Notes: generated from the sequence alone by a model not told the origin. DNA of 20,510 nucleotides from Chloroflexota bacterium (GCA_023381895.1 JAMCTA010000112.1:1-20510); one strand, 5' to 3'; shown: positions 12,907 to 19,780, numbered from the stretch's first letter. Numbers and translations: made by a program.

Positions 12907-14892
12907 CTACGCCGCTCGCCCGCCCGCCGTCACTGGGTGGTCATAGGTAAAGGTGCGTTCGATGACGTGCCCGGGATCGACGATCGTTTCCCGCTCCAGC
13001 CGGTCCTGCGCGTCGATCTCCAGCCGGTACCAGATGTTCGATCCAGAGATAAACAGCGTCAGCACCTGCCGGCCAACTGGAGCCGGTACCGGCCGAATGT
13101 CACTGGCACCGCCGGCGGCGTAGATCTCCTGGGCCACAAACTCCTGTCCCGTCAGCGCGACGGTCGTCGTGCTAGCGCCGTTCGTGCTGGGCGTGACACG
13201 CTCGGTGAAGTCCACGCGCGGCTGGGCCCGCATTTTCGCGATCACCTGCTTTAGCAGCGCCGGATCGTCCGGTTGCAGTGGCCAGGCCACGCGGAACGTG
13301 GCGACGCCCCCGGTCCATCCCGTGGCCGCCACGTCGACCATCAGTGTCGTCGCGCCCGGCTGCCAGGGGAAGGCGGTGGTGGCGCAGCCGGGACCGCACA
13401 GGCGCGGCGAGACATCGAACGCCTTCCTATCCGGCCCCTGTCCCGCGATGTCGAGGTGCGTGGTGGGGGCCGGATCGCCGCCGGGGGCGAGCACCCGCAC
13501 CCGCAGTTGGCCCGGCGCCGCACTCAGGTAGACGGTCAGCCAGCCGGCCATCCCGGCCTCGGTGAGGACCGGTTCGGGCAAGGGCGGCGGGCCGAGCAAG
13601 CTCTGTGTCGCCGTCGCCGGGCGTGGCGGCGCGGTGGCGGCGAGCACGACCGCTACGACGCCAGCGGCGAGGAGGCAGGCGCCCTCCAGGAGGGTCACGC
13701 GGCGGAGCAGGGCGAGCGGCGACTTCGCGAGCTTGGGCAGCGCTCCCCGGCGAGCGTACAGGGCGAGGCCTAGCGTAGTGGCGATGATGAGAGCCTTGAT
13801 GAGCAGTACCCGACCATAGCTCGTCGTCAGCAGCTCCGCCGGCTGCTGAAACAGGGCGAGGGCGTCGGCCAGGCCGGTCAGGATAGCCAGCCCGACCAGC
13901 GCCAGGGCCAACCCGGCGTAGCGCCGCACACCCGCTTCCAGCGCCGGCCGTCCGTCACTCGGCAGGCGCCAGACCACCAGCACGACGTGCGCCAGCCCTC
14001 CGAGCCAGAGCGCCACGGCGAGGAGATGGAGCGCGTTCGCCGGCGCCGCCCACCAGGCGGCTGCTGTGGCCGGATGCCCCTGGAGCGCCACCGCCACGAG
14101 CGCCCCGGCCAATGGCGTCAGAGCGAGGAAGCGAGTACGCGGCCATGGCGGCGCGACCAGCCAGAAGCCGTAGCCCACCAGGACGAGTTGGGCCGCTTCC
14201 AATATCCCGGCACGCGACGTGAGAGCCACTATGCCGGTGTCGAGATTACCTGCCCGCGCTGACGCGTTGACCGCAGGGTGCAGCAGGAGCAGGAGTTGCG
14301 CGACGCCTCCGACAAATGAGAGCGCCAAGAGCGGCCGGATGGGTAGATGGGGAACCGTCAGCATGTGCCGCCGTTCCACCGCTTGCCAGACAACGCGCTC
14401 GCTCACCAGTCCGCCGAAGGCCAGGAGCAGCGTCCCCAGGAAGAGCCAGGTTACCGCGACCGCTGGCCCGGAAACCGGCGTCGCGACCTGACTGACCGTC
14501 AGCGGCAGCGCCCCACTGGCGCCCACTGCGAAGGCGAACTCGCCGAGGGAGAGGTGCCCATCGTCGGCGGAGTTCTCTTGCCAGGACACGACGTAGACAC
14601 CCTCGGCTAGGCGCGGCAGGGGCGCCTGGACCACGAGCCCGCCATTGAGGCGCTGTAAGGGGCCGGCTACGATCGGCGTCCCGCCCGCTGTTTGTACCGT
14701 CACACGTTCGTTGACCACCGGTTCACTAAACTGGAGGCGGAGCGACGCCGGGCTTTTCTCCAAGCGCTGGCCTGCTTCCGGGGTCGTCCGGACGAGAAAG
14801 GCGTGCGCCTCGGCCGTTCCTGCGGGGAGGAGCAGGACGCTCCATGTCAGGACGAGTAGGGCCGTCAGGAGTCGGCGCCGGATGCGATTCAT
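12907..14892 (-). CDS. CopC-CopD fusion copper resistance/import protein with C-terminal extracytoplasmic domain
   Basis: About 661 residues. A signal peptide (MNRIRRRLLT to AGTAEA) precedes a CopC domain. Cleavage after AEA would expose His30 (HAFLVRTTPE), the N-terminal Cu(II) ligand known in CopC, and D111-G-H113 (SADDGHLS) supplies the D-x-H part of that site. A CopD-type region of about eight membrane helices spans about 140-460, with QGHPATAAAWW and NALHLLAVALWLGGLAH as likely copper-handling histidines. The last about 180 residues form a soluble beta-rich domain not typical of YcnJ-like CopC-CopD proteins. It includes CGPGCATTAFPW, a possible disulfide or metal pair. The frame stays open far upstream through CcdA in another phase. 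ATG 14892 is chosen because it overlaps the CcdA stop (ATGA), as elsewhere in this operon. Relatives move copper across the membrane. Last gene of the coupled unit. Confidence 0.88.
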   Translation of the reverse strand: MNRIRRRLLTALLVLTWSVLLLPAGTAEAHAFLVRTTPEAGQRLEKSPASLRLQFSEPVVNERVTVQTAGGTPIVAGPLQRLNGGLVVQAPLPRLAEGVYVVSWQENSADDGHLSLGEFAFAVGASGALPLTVSQVATPVSGPAVAVTWLFLGTLLLAFGGLVSERVVWQAVERRHMLTVPHLPIRPLLALSFVGGVAQLLLLLHPAVNASARAGNLDTGIVALTSRAGILEAAQLVLVGYGFWLVAPPWPRTRFLALTPLAGALVAVALQGHPATAAAWWAAPANALHLLAVALWLGGLAHVVLVVWRLPSDGRPALEAGVRRYAGLALALVGLAILTGLADALALFQQPAELLTTSYGRVLLIKALIIATTLGLALYARRGALPKLAKSPLALLRRVTLLEGACLLAAGVVAVVLAATAPPRPATATQSLLGPPPLPEPVLTEAGMAGWLTVYLSAAPGQLRVRVLAPGGDPAPTTHLDIAGQGPDRKAFDVSPRLCGPGCATTAFPWQPGATTLMVDVAATGWTGGVATFRVAWPLQPDDPALLKQVIAKMRAQPRVDFTERVTPSTNGASTTTVALTGQEFVAQEIYAAGGASDIRPVPAPVGRQVLTLFISGSNIWYRLEIDAQDRLERETIVDPGHVIERTFTYDHPVTAGGRAA

Positions 14893-15626
14893 CGGTAGAA
14901 CAGCGTGTAGTACAGCCGCTGCATGGCGATGCTCAGCCAGAAGAAGGTGTTGGTGAGGAAGAGGACGCCCATGCCGATCAACACTACGCCGCTGGTCCAG
15001 TTGAGTAGGCGGTAATGGTGCTTGACCCAGCCAAAGACACTCGTCATACGAGTGAAGCCGACACCGGTGGCAACGAAGGGCACGGCCATGCCGAGGGAAT
15101 AGAGCAGAAGCAACGCAGCGCCCTGAACGAGGGTCTGCGTACTGCTGGCGTAGAAGAGGATCGCCGCCAGGATCGGGCCGACGCAGGGCGTCCAGCCGAA
15201 GGCAAAGACCATCCCGAGCAACGTGGGGCCAGCCGGCCCTAATGATGCCGGGGACAGGTGGAGCTTGCGTTCCCGGTAGAGGAAGGGAACGCGGGCCACC
15301 TCCAGCACGAGCAGTCCCATTACGACCATCACGATGCCGGCCACCTGGTTGAGCAGCCGCCGGCTGGGCCCGATGAGGCCGCCCAGGAGCGACACCACGA
15401 CGCCGAGCAAGACGAAGACGATGACGAAGCCGAGTACGAACAGCAGCGCGGCGCGAAGCGCCCGTACGGTGTGCGCTCTCCCGCCAGCGGACAGTTGATC
15501 TAAAGACAGGCCGGACACCATCGAGAGGTACCCGGGGATGAGCGGGGCAACACAGGGCGAGAAGAAAGAGACCACACCGGCTCCGAAGGCCACCACCCAG
15601 CCGACCTGCGGCACGAGACCGTTCAC
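14889..15626 (-). CDS. ccdA: CcdA/DsbD-type membrane thiol-disulfide transporter
   Basis: A 245-residue six-helix membrane protein that passes reducing equivalents from cytoplasmic thioredoxin to extracytoplasmic thiol proteins. The conserved membrane cysteines are Cys25 (FFSPCVAPLIPGY) and Cys148 (FGWTPCVGPILA), embedded in the duplicated helix pattern of the family. Length is normal for stand-alone CcdA. The GTG start overlaps the stop of the upstream TlpA-like gene (GTGA), and the stop overlaps the CopC-CopD start (ATGA). Its immediate partners are therefore the two thioredoxin-like proteins made just before it. In other bacteria CcdA serves cytochrome c maturation; no heme-handling genes are here, so copper-protein thiol maintenance is a reasonable alternative, by inference. 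Confidence 0.93.
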   Translation of the reverse strand: MNGLVPQVGWVVAFGAGVVSFFSPCVAPLIPGYLSMVSGLSLDQLSAGGRAHTVRALRAALLFVLGFVIVFVLLGVVVSLLGGLIGPSRRLLNQVAGIVMVVMGLLVLEVARVPFLYRERKLHLSPASLGPAGPTLLGMVFAFGWTPCVGPILAAILFYASSTQTLVQGAALLLLYSLGMAVPFVATGVGFTRMTSVFGWVKHHYRLLNWTSGVVLIGMGVLFLTNTFFWLSIAMQRLYYTLFYR

Positions 15627-16252
15627 CGCAGCACCTCGTCGATGAATCCCTGGAGTTGAGCCTGCTGGAGCTCACCGAGCCAGCGGCGCTCGATCTGCCC
15701 GGTCCGGCGCAGGAAGAAGGTGGTCGGCAGCCCGGAGACACCGTAGGCTTGGGCGATCGTGAGACCATGGTCGGGGCCGGTGGGATAGGTGAGACCGAAC
15801 TGCCGGATGAACGCCCGGCCGTCCGTGTTGGTGTCCTCCGTGTCGACGCCGACCACGAGTAGCCCGCGCGACCGGTACTGTTGTGCCGCCGCCTCCAGTC
15901 GGGGCGCTTCGTTCCGGCAGGGGACGCACCAGGAAGCCCAGAAGTTCACCACCACGACTTTACCCCGATGGTCCGCCAGCCGAAACGAGCCGCCGTCGAA
16001 GAGAGGCAGCGTGAAGTCGGGCGCCAGCCCCAGGCCGGTGGCGGTTTGGCCCGGAAAGTCGCCTTGTCCCTCCAGAGCGGCGAGGCGATCACGCACGAGT
16101 GTGCCGGCATCGCCAAGGTTGCCCCAGCGCAGTTGCTCAATCACGAGGAGCGCCAGCGCGAGCAGCGCCAGCGCCCAGAGGGCCAAACCGAGACGCCAGC
16201 AGATGGGACGCATGCCATGGGTTGGCGGAAGGTGGGACGTCGACTCGCTCAC
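15623..16252 (-). CDS. TlpA/ResA-type membrane-anchored thioredoxin
   Basis: 209 residues. One N-terminal membrane anchor (about 20-40, [19 protein letters not shown]) is followed by a thioredoxin-like domain of the AhpC-TSA/Redoxin class. [20 protein letters not shown] leads to the active site FWASWCVPC (Cys109, Cys112). [13 protein letters not shown] carries the cis-Pro176. The insert [16 protein letters not shown] is typical of ResA/TlpA reductases. It would act outside the membrane as a thiol reductase fed by CcdA. Start GTG 16252 overlaps the previous gene's stop (GTGA). It is the second of two tandem thioredoxins. The two differ in the CxxC middle residues (VP here, PP in the other), which usually tune redox potential. 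Confidence 0.92.
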   Translation of the reverse strand: MSESTSHLPPTHGMRPICWRLGLALWALALLALALLVIEQLRWGNLGDAGTLVRDRLAALEGQGDFPGQTATGLGLAPDFTLPLFDGGSFRLADHRGKVVVVNFWASWCVPCRNEAPRLEAAAQQYRSRGLLVVGVDTEDTNTDGRAFIRQFGLTYPTGPDHGLTIAQAYGVSGLPTTFFLRRTGQIERRWLGELQQAQLQGFIDEVLR

Positions 16253-16929
16253 TGCAGGATCTCTTCGACGAAGTGATCGATCTGCGTGGCGGTGAGTGGG
16301 CCGATCCAGTGCAGGGCGATGGTCCCGTCGCGCCGGATGAAGAAGGTCTCTGGGATGCCGGTGACGCCGTAGTCAATGGCGGCATTGCCCCTGGGGTCGG
16401 GGCCATTGGGATACGTCACGCCGAATTCGTCCATGAATTTGCGCGCGTCCGCCTCCGTGTCCCAGAGGTCCAGCCCGACCATGACGAGTCCCTGTGGCTG
16501 ATAGCGTTGCCAGGCCCGCTCCAGCACCGGAGCCTCTTCGCGGCAAGGTGGGCACCAGGAGGCCCAGTAGTTTACCAGGACCGGCTTGCCGCGCTGGGCG
16601 AAGAGCCGGAACGCGCCGCCGGAGTAGAGTTGGATCTGGAAATCGGGAGCGGGGCCGGGCCGGATCAGCCCCACCTGGCTGTCTGCATGCACGCCGATAC
16701 CATTTACTCCGCCTTGCTGCCGGAGCAGGGCGTACCCCGTCGCGGTGAGGAAGGCGAGGACGAGGAAAGCCACCCCGATGACCAGGAGACGACCCGTCGG
16801 GGAGCGTGTGGGACGAGCCGGGGCCAACGGATCAATGGACGGTGCTTCGGTCAGGGTACGACCTCCGTCCGTCGCGCTGCTAGTAGCGTCCTGACGCCCG
16901 CGCCATCCATGTGGCGCCAATCGTACCAT
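16249..16929 (-). CDS. TlpA/ResA-type membrane-anchored thioredoxin (second copy; start uncertain)
   Basis: A membrane anchor ([20 protein letters not shown]) is followed by [16 protein letters not shown] and the active site YWASWCPPC (Cys126, Cys129 from ATG 16929). The cis-Pro lies in [13 protein letters not shown]. This is a second extracytoplasmic thiol reductase next to the first, with a CPPC motif. The N-terminus is ambiguous. ATG 16929 and TTG 16959 lack good ribosome-binding sites, while a perfect GGAGGT lies 6 nt before an in-frame CTG at 16854. Starting there would give a 201-residue protein beginning [14 protein letters not shown], a sensible cytosolic lead-in to the anchor. If real, this is a rare CTG start. 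It is the first gene of the coupled TlpA-TlpA-CcdA-CopCD run; the gap to the upstream SHOCT gene is about 50-160 nt depending on the start used. Confidence 0.88.
   Translation of the reverse strand: MVRLAPHGWRGRQDATSSATDGGRTLTEAPSIDPLAPARPTRSPTGRLLVIGVAFLVLAFLTATGYALLRQQGGVNGIGVHADSQVGLIRPGPAPDFQIQLYSGGAFRLFAQRGKPVLVNYWASWCPPCREEAPVLERAWQRYQPQGLVMVGLDLWDTEADARKFMDEFGVTYPNGPDPRGNAAIDYGVTGIPETFFIRRDGTIALHWIGPLTATQIDHFVEEILQ
16861..16866 (-). promoter_or_regulatory. Perfect Shine-Dalgarno preceding an in-frame CTG
   Basis: GGAGGT on the minus strand, 6-nt spacer CGTACC, then CTG ACC GAA in the TlpA-like frame. No ATG, GTG or TTG sits at this distance, so the site favours a CTG start at 16854 or is coincidental. 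Confidence 0.4.
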
Positions 16930-17010
16930 CAGGCCTAGTAGAGACACAAGTCGTCGCAAACGACACCATGCGAGGCTTGCAACAGCGTCGCTTCTCTATC
17001 GCCGGAGCCG

Positions 17011-17412
17011 TCAAGCTACGCGATCTGGCCGCTCGGTCAGCGCATCGCGCAGGTGCTCGTACGCTTCGCGCGTGATCTCGCCCTTGGCGTAGCGTTCCCG
17101 GGCGATGTCCAAGGCATCCCTGCGGTCTGGCGTCCGCCTACTCGGCAGATCGACCGCCCAGCGCACGAGCGCCACGATGCCTAGGATGACGGCGAGCCAG
17201 AACAGCAGCATCGTCAGTAGCATGATGGGCATGGCGGCACCCATCCAGCCCCAGCCCCACGGCATTATCCCTCCGGCATAGCCGTAGCCGGCGCCGCCCG
17301 CCGGACCAAAGCTCCAGGCCACGGCCCAGCCGGCCACTGCCACGATCACCGCGCTGGCGAGCGCCACGACCGCCCAGCTGCCAGGTCCCCAACGGCGTTC
17401 TCTATTCAGCAT
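17011..17412 (-). CDS. Small membrane protein with C-terminal SHOCT domain
   Basis: 133 residues from ATG 17412. Two membrane segments (about 13-33, SWAVVALASAVIVAVAGWAVAW, and about 60-87) flank a Gly/Tyr/Trp/Met-rich external loop (GYGYAGGIMPWGWGWMG). A C-terminal cytosolic SHOCT motif follows: ALDIARERYAKGEITREAYE. SHOCT (short C-terminal) helices are thought to mediate oligomerisation or interaction. The longer frame from 17484 adds a Cys/Arg-rich leader without membrane or signal character, and the purine-rich GGAAGGGTGGAAG just before 17412 supports the shorter start. It lies between the cupredoxin and the thioredoxin genes, and a second SHOCT protein is encoded 1.2 kb upstream. Such proteins are frequent beside copper genes, but the function is unknown. 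Confidence 0.82.
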   Translation of the reverse strand: MLNRERRWGPGSWAVVALASAVIVAVAGWAVAWSFGPAGGAGYGYAGGIMPWGWGWMGAAMPIMLLTMLLFWLAVILGIVALVRWAVDLPSRRTPDRRDALDIARERYAKGEITREAYEHLRDALTERPDRVA

Positions 17413-17527
17413 GCTTCCACCCTTCCTTGCTGCGCACTCCGCACCAGACGGGTGCGCGGGGCGGGATGTGGCGTTGCATAGCACGTGCCACGTCGCCGGC
17501 GCTCCGCCTCACTCGCCTCCCTGCGCG

Positions 17528-18286
17528 TTAGCTCACCACTAGCCTGCCGGCCATGCCCTGCTGGGCGTGCCCCGGCACCGGGCAGAGGTAGTAATAGGTA
17601 CCGGCGGTGGTGGCGGTAAACCGCACGGTCCGTCCGAACCACTGCTGCGCCGTGGCCCCGCTCACCGGCATGGCGAAGGCGCCCGGGAAGGCTACCTGGG
17701 CGTCCATCATAACCATGGACGGGTAGGGCGGCGGGGTAGTGGTGAGCTCCCAGCCGTGCGGCGTCCCGGTATCCGCATCGAAGAAATGCACCGTAACCTG
17801 CGCGCCCTTGGGGATGACGATGGTGGGATTCACCAGGCCGCCGACGTTCCAGGTCATGTCCTTCTCCCCATCCGGACTGGCCAGCGCTGCGAAGGCGACC
17901 TGCGCCGTATGGTAGGTAATAGTCTTCGTCTGCCGGTTGACGTCCGCACCGGCAGTGAGTTGCCGGGCGAGTGCCCGTGCGGCGGCGGGGCTACTGGTGG
18001 TCACGGGGCCGCCAATGCCGCCACCCATCATGCCGGCGCCGCCCATCGACCCGCCAGAGCCCATCATCCCGGAGTCGCTCATTGCTCCAACGGAGCCCAT
18101 CATGCCGTATGCTGCACCCGACGTGCCGGAGCTACCCTGGTCCGGGACGGAAGGACCTGCGGTAGTCCCACTGGCAGTCGCCGGCCCATTGAGGCCACGC
18201 GCCAGCGCCACGCCCGCGCCGCCTAGCACTAGCGGCGCCGCCAGCAGCCCGCTCGCTAATAGTGCTCGTCTTCGTACTCGTAGCAT
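17528..18286 (-). CDS. Exported blue-copper protein (sulfocyanin/rusticyanin-like cupredoxin) with Met-rich linker
   Basis: 252 residues. An N-terminal signal containing RRR (possible Tat; MLRVRRRALLASGLLAAPLV) is followed by a low-complexity Gly/Ser/Met stretch at about 60-90 with several GMMG-type repeats, then the cupredoxin barrel. The type-1 copper ligands are visible: His177 (TGTPHGWEL), Cys235, His240 and Met245 (YYYLCPVPGHAQQGMAG). The C-x4-H-x4-M spacing is that of rusticyanin and sulfocyanin. NPTIVIPKGAQVTVHFFDAD is the usual first copper-binding strand region. It would carry electrons outside the membrane or buffer copper. The Met-rich linker could add Cu(I) binding, by inference. 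GAGGA lies 6 nt before ATG 18286. Closest subfamily not certain. Confidence 0.9.
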   Translation of the reverse strand: MLRVRRRALLASGLLAAPLVLGGAGVALARGLNGPATASGTTAGPSVPDQGSSGTSGAAYGMMGSVGAMSDSGMMGSGGSMGGAGMMGGGIGGPVTTSSPAAARALARQLTAGADVNRQTKTITYHTAQVAFAALASPDGEKDMTWNVGGLVNPTIVIPKGAQVTVHFFDADTGTPHGWELTTTPPPYPSMVMMDAQVAFPGAFAMPVSGATAQQWFGRTVRFTATTAGTYYYLCPVPGHAQQGMAGRLVVS

Positions 18287-18363
18287 GTCGTTTCCTCGCT
18301 GTCTTTACTTTTGCTTCGGGTATCCGCTGCCCTGTGCACTGCTTCCAGGCTACGGCCGGAAAC

Positions 18364-18516
18364 TCAAGGACGGATGCCCGGCCTCGTCAAGATTTGCTCA
18401 AGCCGCATGGCGCGCCCATCGCCTGTGAGCAGGACGGCATAGCCCTCCTGCTCGAGGTACCCCTGCACGAGCTCGACCAGGTTCGCCTCATCATCCACGA
18501 CCAGCACCGTCGTCAC
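18364..18516 (-). pseudogene. Response regulator, receiver-domain N-terminal remnant
   Basis: GTG at 18516, with AAGG 7-8 nt upstream, opens a 50-residue frame. Its start is the first part of a CheY-like receiver: TTVLVVDDEANLVELVQGYL followed by EQEGYAVLLTGDGRAM. The acidic pocket (DDE) is present. After about 37 residues the sequence departs (RLEQILTRPGIRP) and ends at TGA 18364. The phospho-acceptor Asp, the conserved Lys and any DNA-binding domain are gone. It lies 61 nt downstream of the SHOCT gene. A full OmpR-type regulator and perhaps its kinase were probably here once, and were deleted when the cupredoxin gene came to its present position. The identification is strong for so short a piece. 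Confidence 0.75.
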
Positions 18517-18577
18517 GCCGGTACCTTCCCGCTCCGCACTGTCCCCATCACACGCCCGTCTGCCGTTGGCGCATCTG

Positions 18578-18832
18578 CTAGCGCTCTAGCATGTCCTTCA
18601 TCCGCTCGTACTCCTCGTAGCTGATCTCCCCGGCGGCCATGCGCCGCCGCAGGATCTCCAGCGGCGTCTCGCGCTCCATTCCGGGTCTGGCCGTACCCGC
18701 CAGCGCCCGCACGAGCCAGACCATCCCGAGGATGACCGCCGCGATAAAGACGAGCATGGACAGGAAGCCGAGGACCATTGCCAGCCATTCCCAGCCCATC
18801 ACGCCATAGCCGGGACCGAATCCGCCTATCAT
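18578..18832 (-). CDS. Small membrane protein with C-terminal SHOCT domain
   Basis: 84 residues from ATG 18832, which has GGGAGG about 8 nt upstream. An upstream in-frame start at 18874 is less well placed. A short Gly-rich N-terminus (MIGGFGPGYGVMGWEW) precedes one membrane helix (LAMVLGFLSMLVFIAAVILGMVWLV, about 17-41). The C-terminal SHOCT segment is PLEILRRRMAAGEISYEEYE. The layout is common for tiny SHOCT proteins found in metal-response operons. It is about half the size of the SHOCT protein at 17011-17412 and shares the GEI-x-EAY/EEY core. Its function is unknown. Followed by the response-regulator remnant. Confidence 0.82.
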   Translation of the reverse strand: MIGGFGPGYGVMGWEWLAMVLGFLSMLVFIAAVILGMVWLVRALAGTARPGMERETPLEILRRRMAAGEISYEEYERMKDMLER

Positions 18833-19001
18833 TGCGAAACCTCCCAATCCCCGCGCCGTCTGCGGGTTCGCCACCGTGCGTGCGACACATCGACTGTATC
18901 CCGGGTGCCAGCATTTAAGCGAGGCGAACGACTCCCGGTGGCAGGGGTGCTATCAGTATGACAGGTGCAGGTCAACGGATCGTGCTCGGCCCGGTCAAGA
19001 T

Positions 19002-19016
19002 CGGCGCAAAGCGCCG
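19002..19016 (-). terminator. Possible hairpin terminator after the heavy-metal-binding-domain gene
   Basis: CGGCGC and GCGCCG form a 6-bp GC stem with a 3-nt loop about 35 nt past the stop on the minus strand. ATCTTG follows, which is a poor U-tract. The remaining stretch 18833-19000 upstream of the SHOCT gene shows no gene. It contains TTGACC (minus strand, near 18975) with no convincing -10 at normal spacing. Confidence 0.3.
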
Positions 19017-19050
19017 TCCCGCCTCGTTTGGCTACTTACGCTGGGCGGCC

Positions 19051-19584
19051 TTATTTGGTGGCCCGTGCGATCTGCTCTGCCTCTCGGACTGCCCAATTGG
19101 ACGGAACGGCCTCGGGGGCGTCAAGCTCTTCCACCTGGCGCGTCAGCGCCGCCTGCTGTTCGCGAACGCTGTCAAGCTGGGCCCGCAACTGCGCGAGCTG
19201 CTCCTCGCGGGACAACACAGTCATGCTTTCCCCGGACAGCATCGCCTGAACCTGCTTCGGAGGTGTCATCGGCACCAGGTTCATGCCGCACTTGGAGCAC
19301 TTCCCCGGGCGGTCGCTGCGGACCTCCGGGTGCATCGGACAGGTGTACTGCGTCCCGGCCCCGGATTGGGCGTCCTGCTGAGCCAACTGGGCGCCCTGGT
19401 TGTTCATTCCGCCCATCTTCCCCATGCCGAACATCATGAGTCCCATAGACAAGGGGCAGATCAGGATCGCCAGGATTGGCAACGCCGACCAGAAGACCTG
19501 GGGTTCCACGACCAGAACTCCCACTGCGACTGCCCCCAGACCGACCAACACCTTCCAGTTCAAACAGCACTTCAGCATGTCCAT
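19051..19584 (-). CDS. DUF2933 / heavy-metal-binding-domain membrane protein with coiled-coil tail
   Basis: 177 residues in three parts. Residues 1-60 resemble the DUF2933 type: two membrane segments (KVLVGLGAVAVGVLVVE and ALPILAILICPLSMGLMMFG) with a Met/Gly-rich end, MGKMGGMNN. Residues 80-106 are the heavy-metal-binding domain found at the front of copper P-type ATPases and CusB-like adaptors (TCPMHPEVRSDRPGKCSKCG), with C82, H85, C96 and C99 as likely ligands. Residues about 125-156 form a heptad-like coiled coil (REEQLAQLRAQLDSVREQQA). ATG 19584 is preceded by AGGAGG at 8 nt. It probably binds Cu(I) or a similar metal at the membrane. The coiled coil could dimerise it. The combination in one short protein is unusual. 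Confidence 0.85.
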   Translation of the reverse strand: MDMLKCCLNWKVLVGLGAVAVGVLVVEPQVFWSALPILAILICPLSMGLMMFGMGKMGGMNNQGAQLAQQDAQSGAGTQYTCPMHPEVRSDRPGKCSKCGMNLVPMTPPKQVQAMLSGESMTVLSREEQLAQLRAQLDSVREQQAALTRQVEELDAPEAVPSNWAVREAEQIARATK

Positions 19585-19621
19585 ATTTCACCCTCCTAAA
19601 GGCAGCGACGCTCCAACGCTC

Positions 19622-19656
19622 GAGCGGCCATTCGCATCGAAACAGGGCGGCCGCTC
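19622..19656. repeat. 8-bp inverted repeat in the leader of the heavy-metal-binding-domain gene
   Basis: GAGCGGCC (19622-19629) and GGCCGCTC (19649-19656) are perfect inverted copies separated by 19 nt, about 40-70 nt upstream of ATG 19584. They could form an mRNA hairpin or an operator. Confidence 0.35.
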
Positions 19657-19666
19657 CCCACTCGAC

Positions 19667-19724
19667 TATCACCTATCACCGCCTACACGACGCCTCCTAT
19701 CTCCTAACCGTCACCTCGCTACAC
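19667..19724. repeat. Short direct repeats upstream of the heavy-metal-binding-domain gene
   Basis: TATCACC occurs twice in tandem (19667-19673, 19674-19680). TCACCGCCTACAC (19676-19688) is repeated with small changes as TCACCTCGCTACAC (19711-19724). Repeats at 35-nt spacing in a metal-gene upstream region suggest a regulator-binding array. No matching promoter elements were convincing. Confidence 0.35.
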
Positions 19725-19745
19725 CACTCCCAATAGCGCCAACTC

Positions 19746-19780
19746 CTCCATATGCTCGCTTACCAACCGAGCATATGGAG
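19746..19780. repeat. 13-bp perfect inverted repeat over the 3' end of the M56 gene
   Basis: CTCCATATGCTCG (19746-19758) and CGAGCATATGGAG (19768-19780) are perfect inverted copies with a 9-nt spacer. The M56 stop codon (TAA, 19762-19760) sits in the loop. No T-tract follows on the minus strand, so it is not a classical terminator. An operator, an mRNA-processing hairpin or a mobile-element end are alternatives. Confidence 0.6.

Noticed and set aside
14893..15768. Upstream extension of the CopC-CopD frame to a 953-residue ORF
   Set aside because: This part runs in another phase through CcdA and TlpA, which have clear family motifs. The extension is Arg/Pro/Ser-rich without family features. 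ATG 14892 overlaps the CcdA stop.
16099..16938. 279-residue plus-strand ORF
   Set aside because: Antisense shadow of the two TlpA genes, with Arg/Gly/Glu-rich low-information sequence.
17432..17457. GCGCAC...GTGCGC inverted repeat upstream of the first SHOCT gene
   Set aside because: Only 6 bp with a 14-nt loop in GC-rich DNA; expected by chance and without supporting context.
18950..18980. MerR/CueR-type promoter upstream of the small SHOCT gene (TTGACC with ACCTG repeats)
   Set aside because: No -10 element occurs at 19-20 nt and the dyad is poor, so a copper-responsive MerR site cannot be supported.
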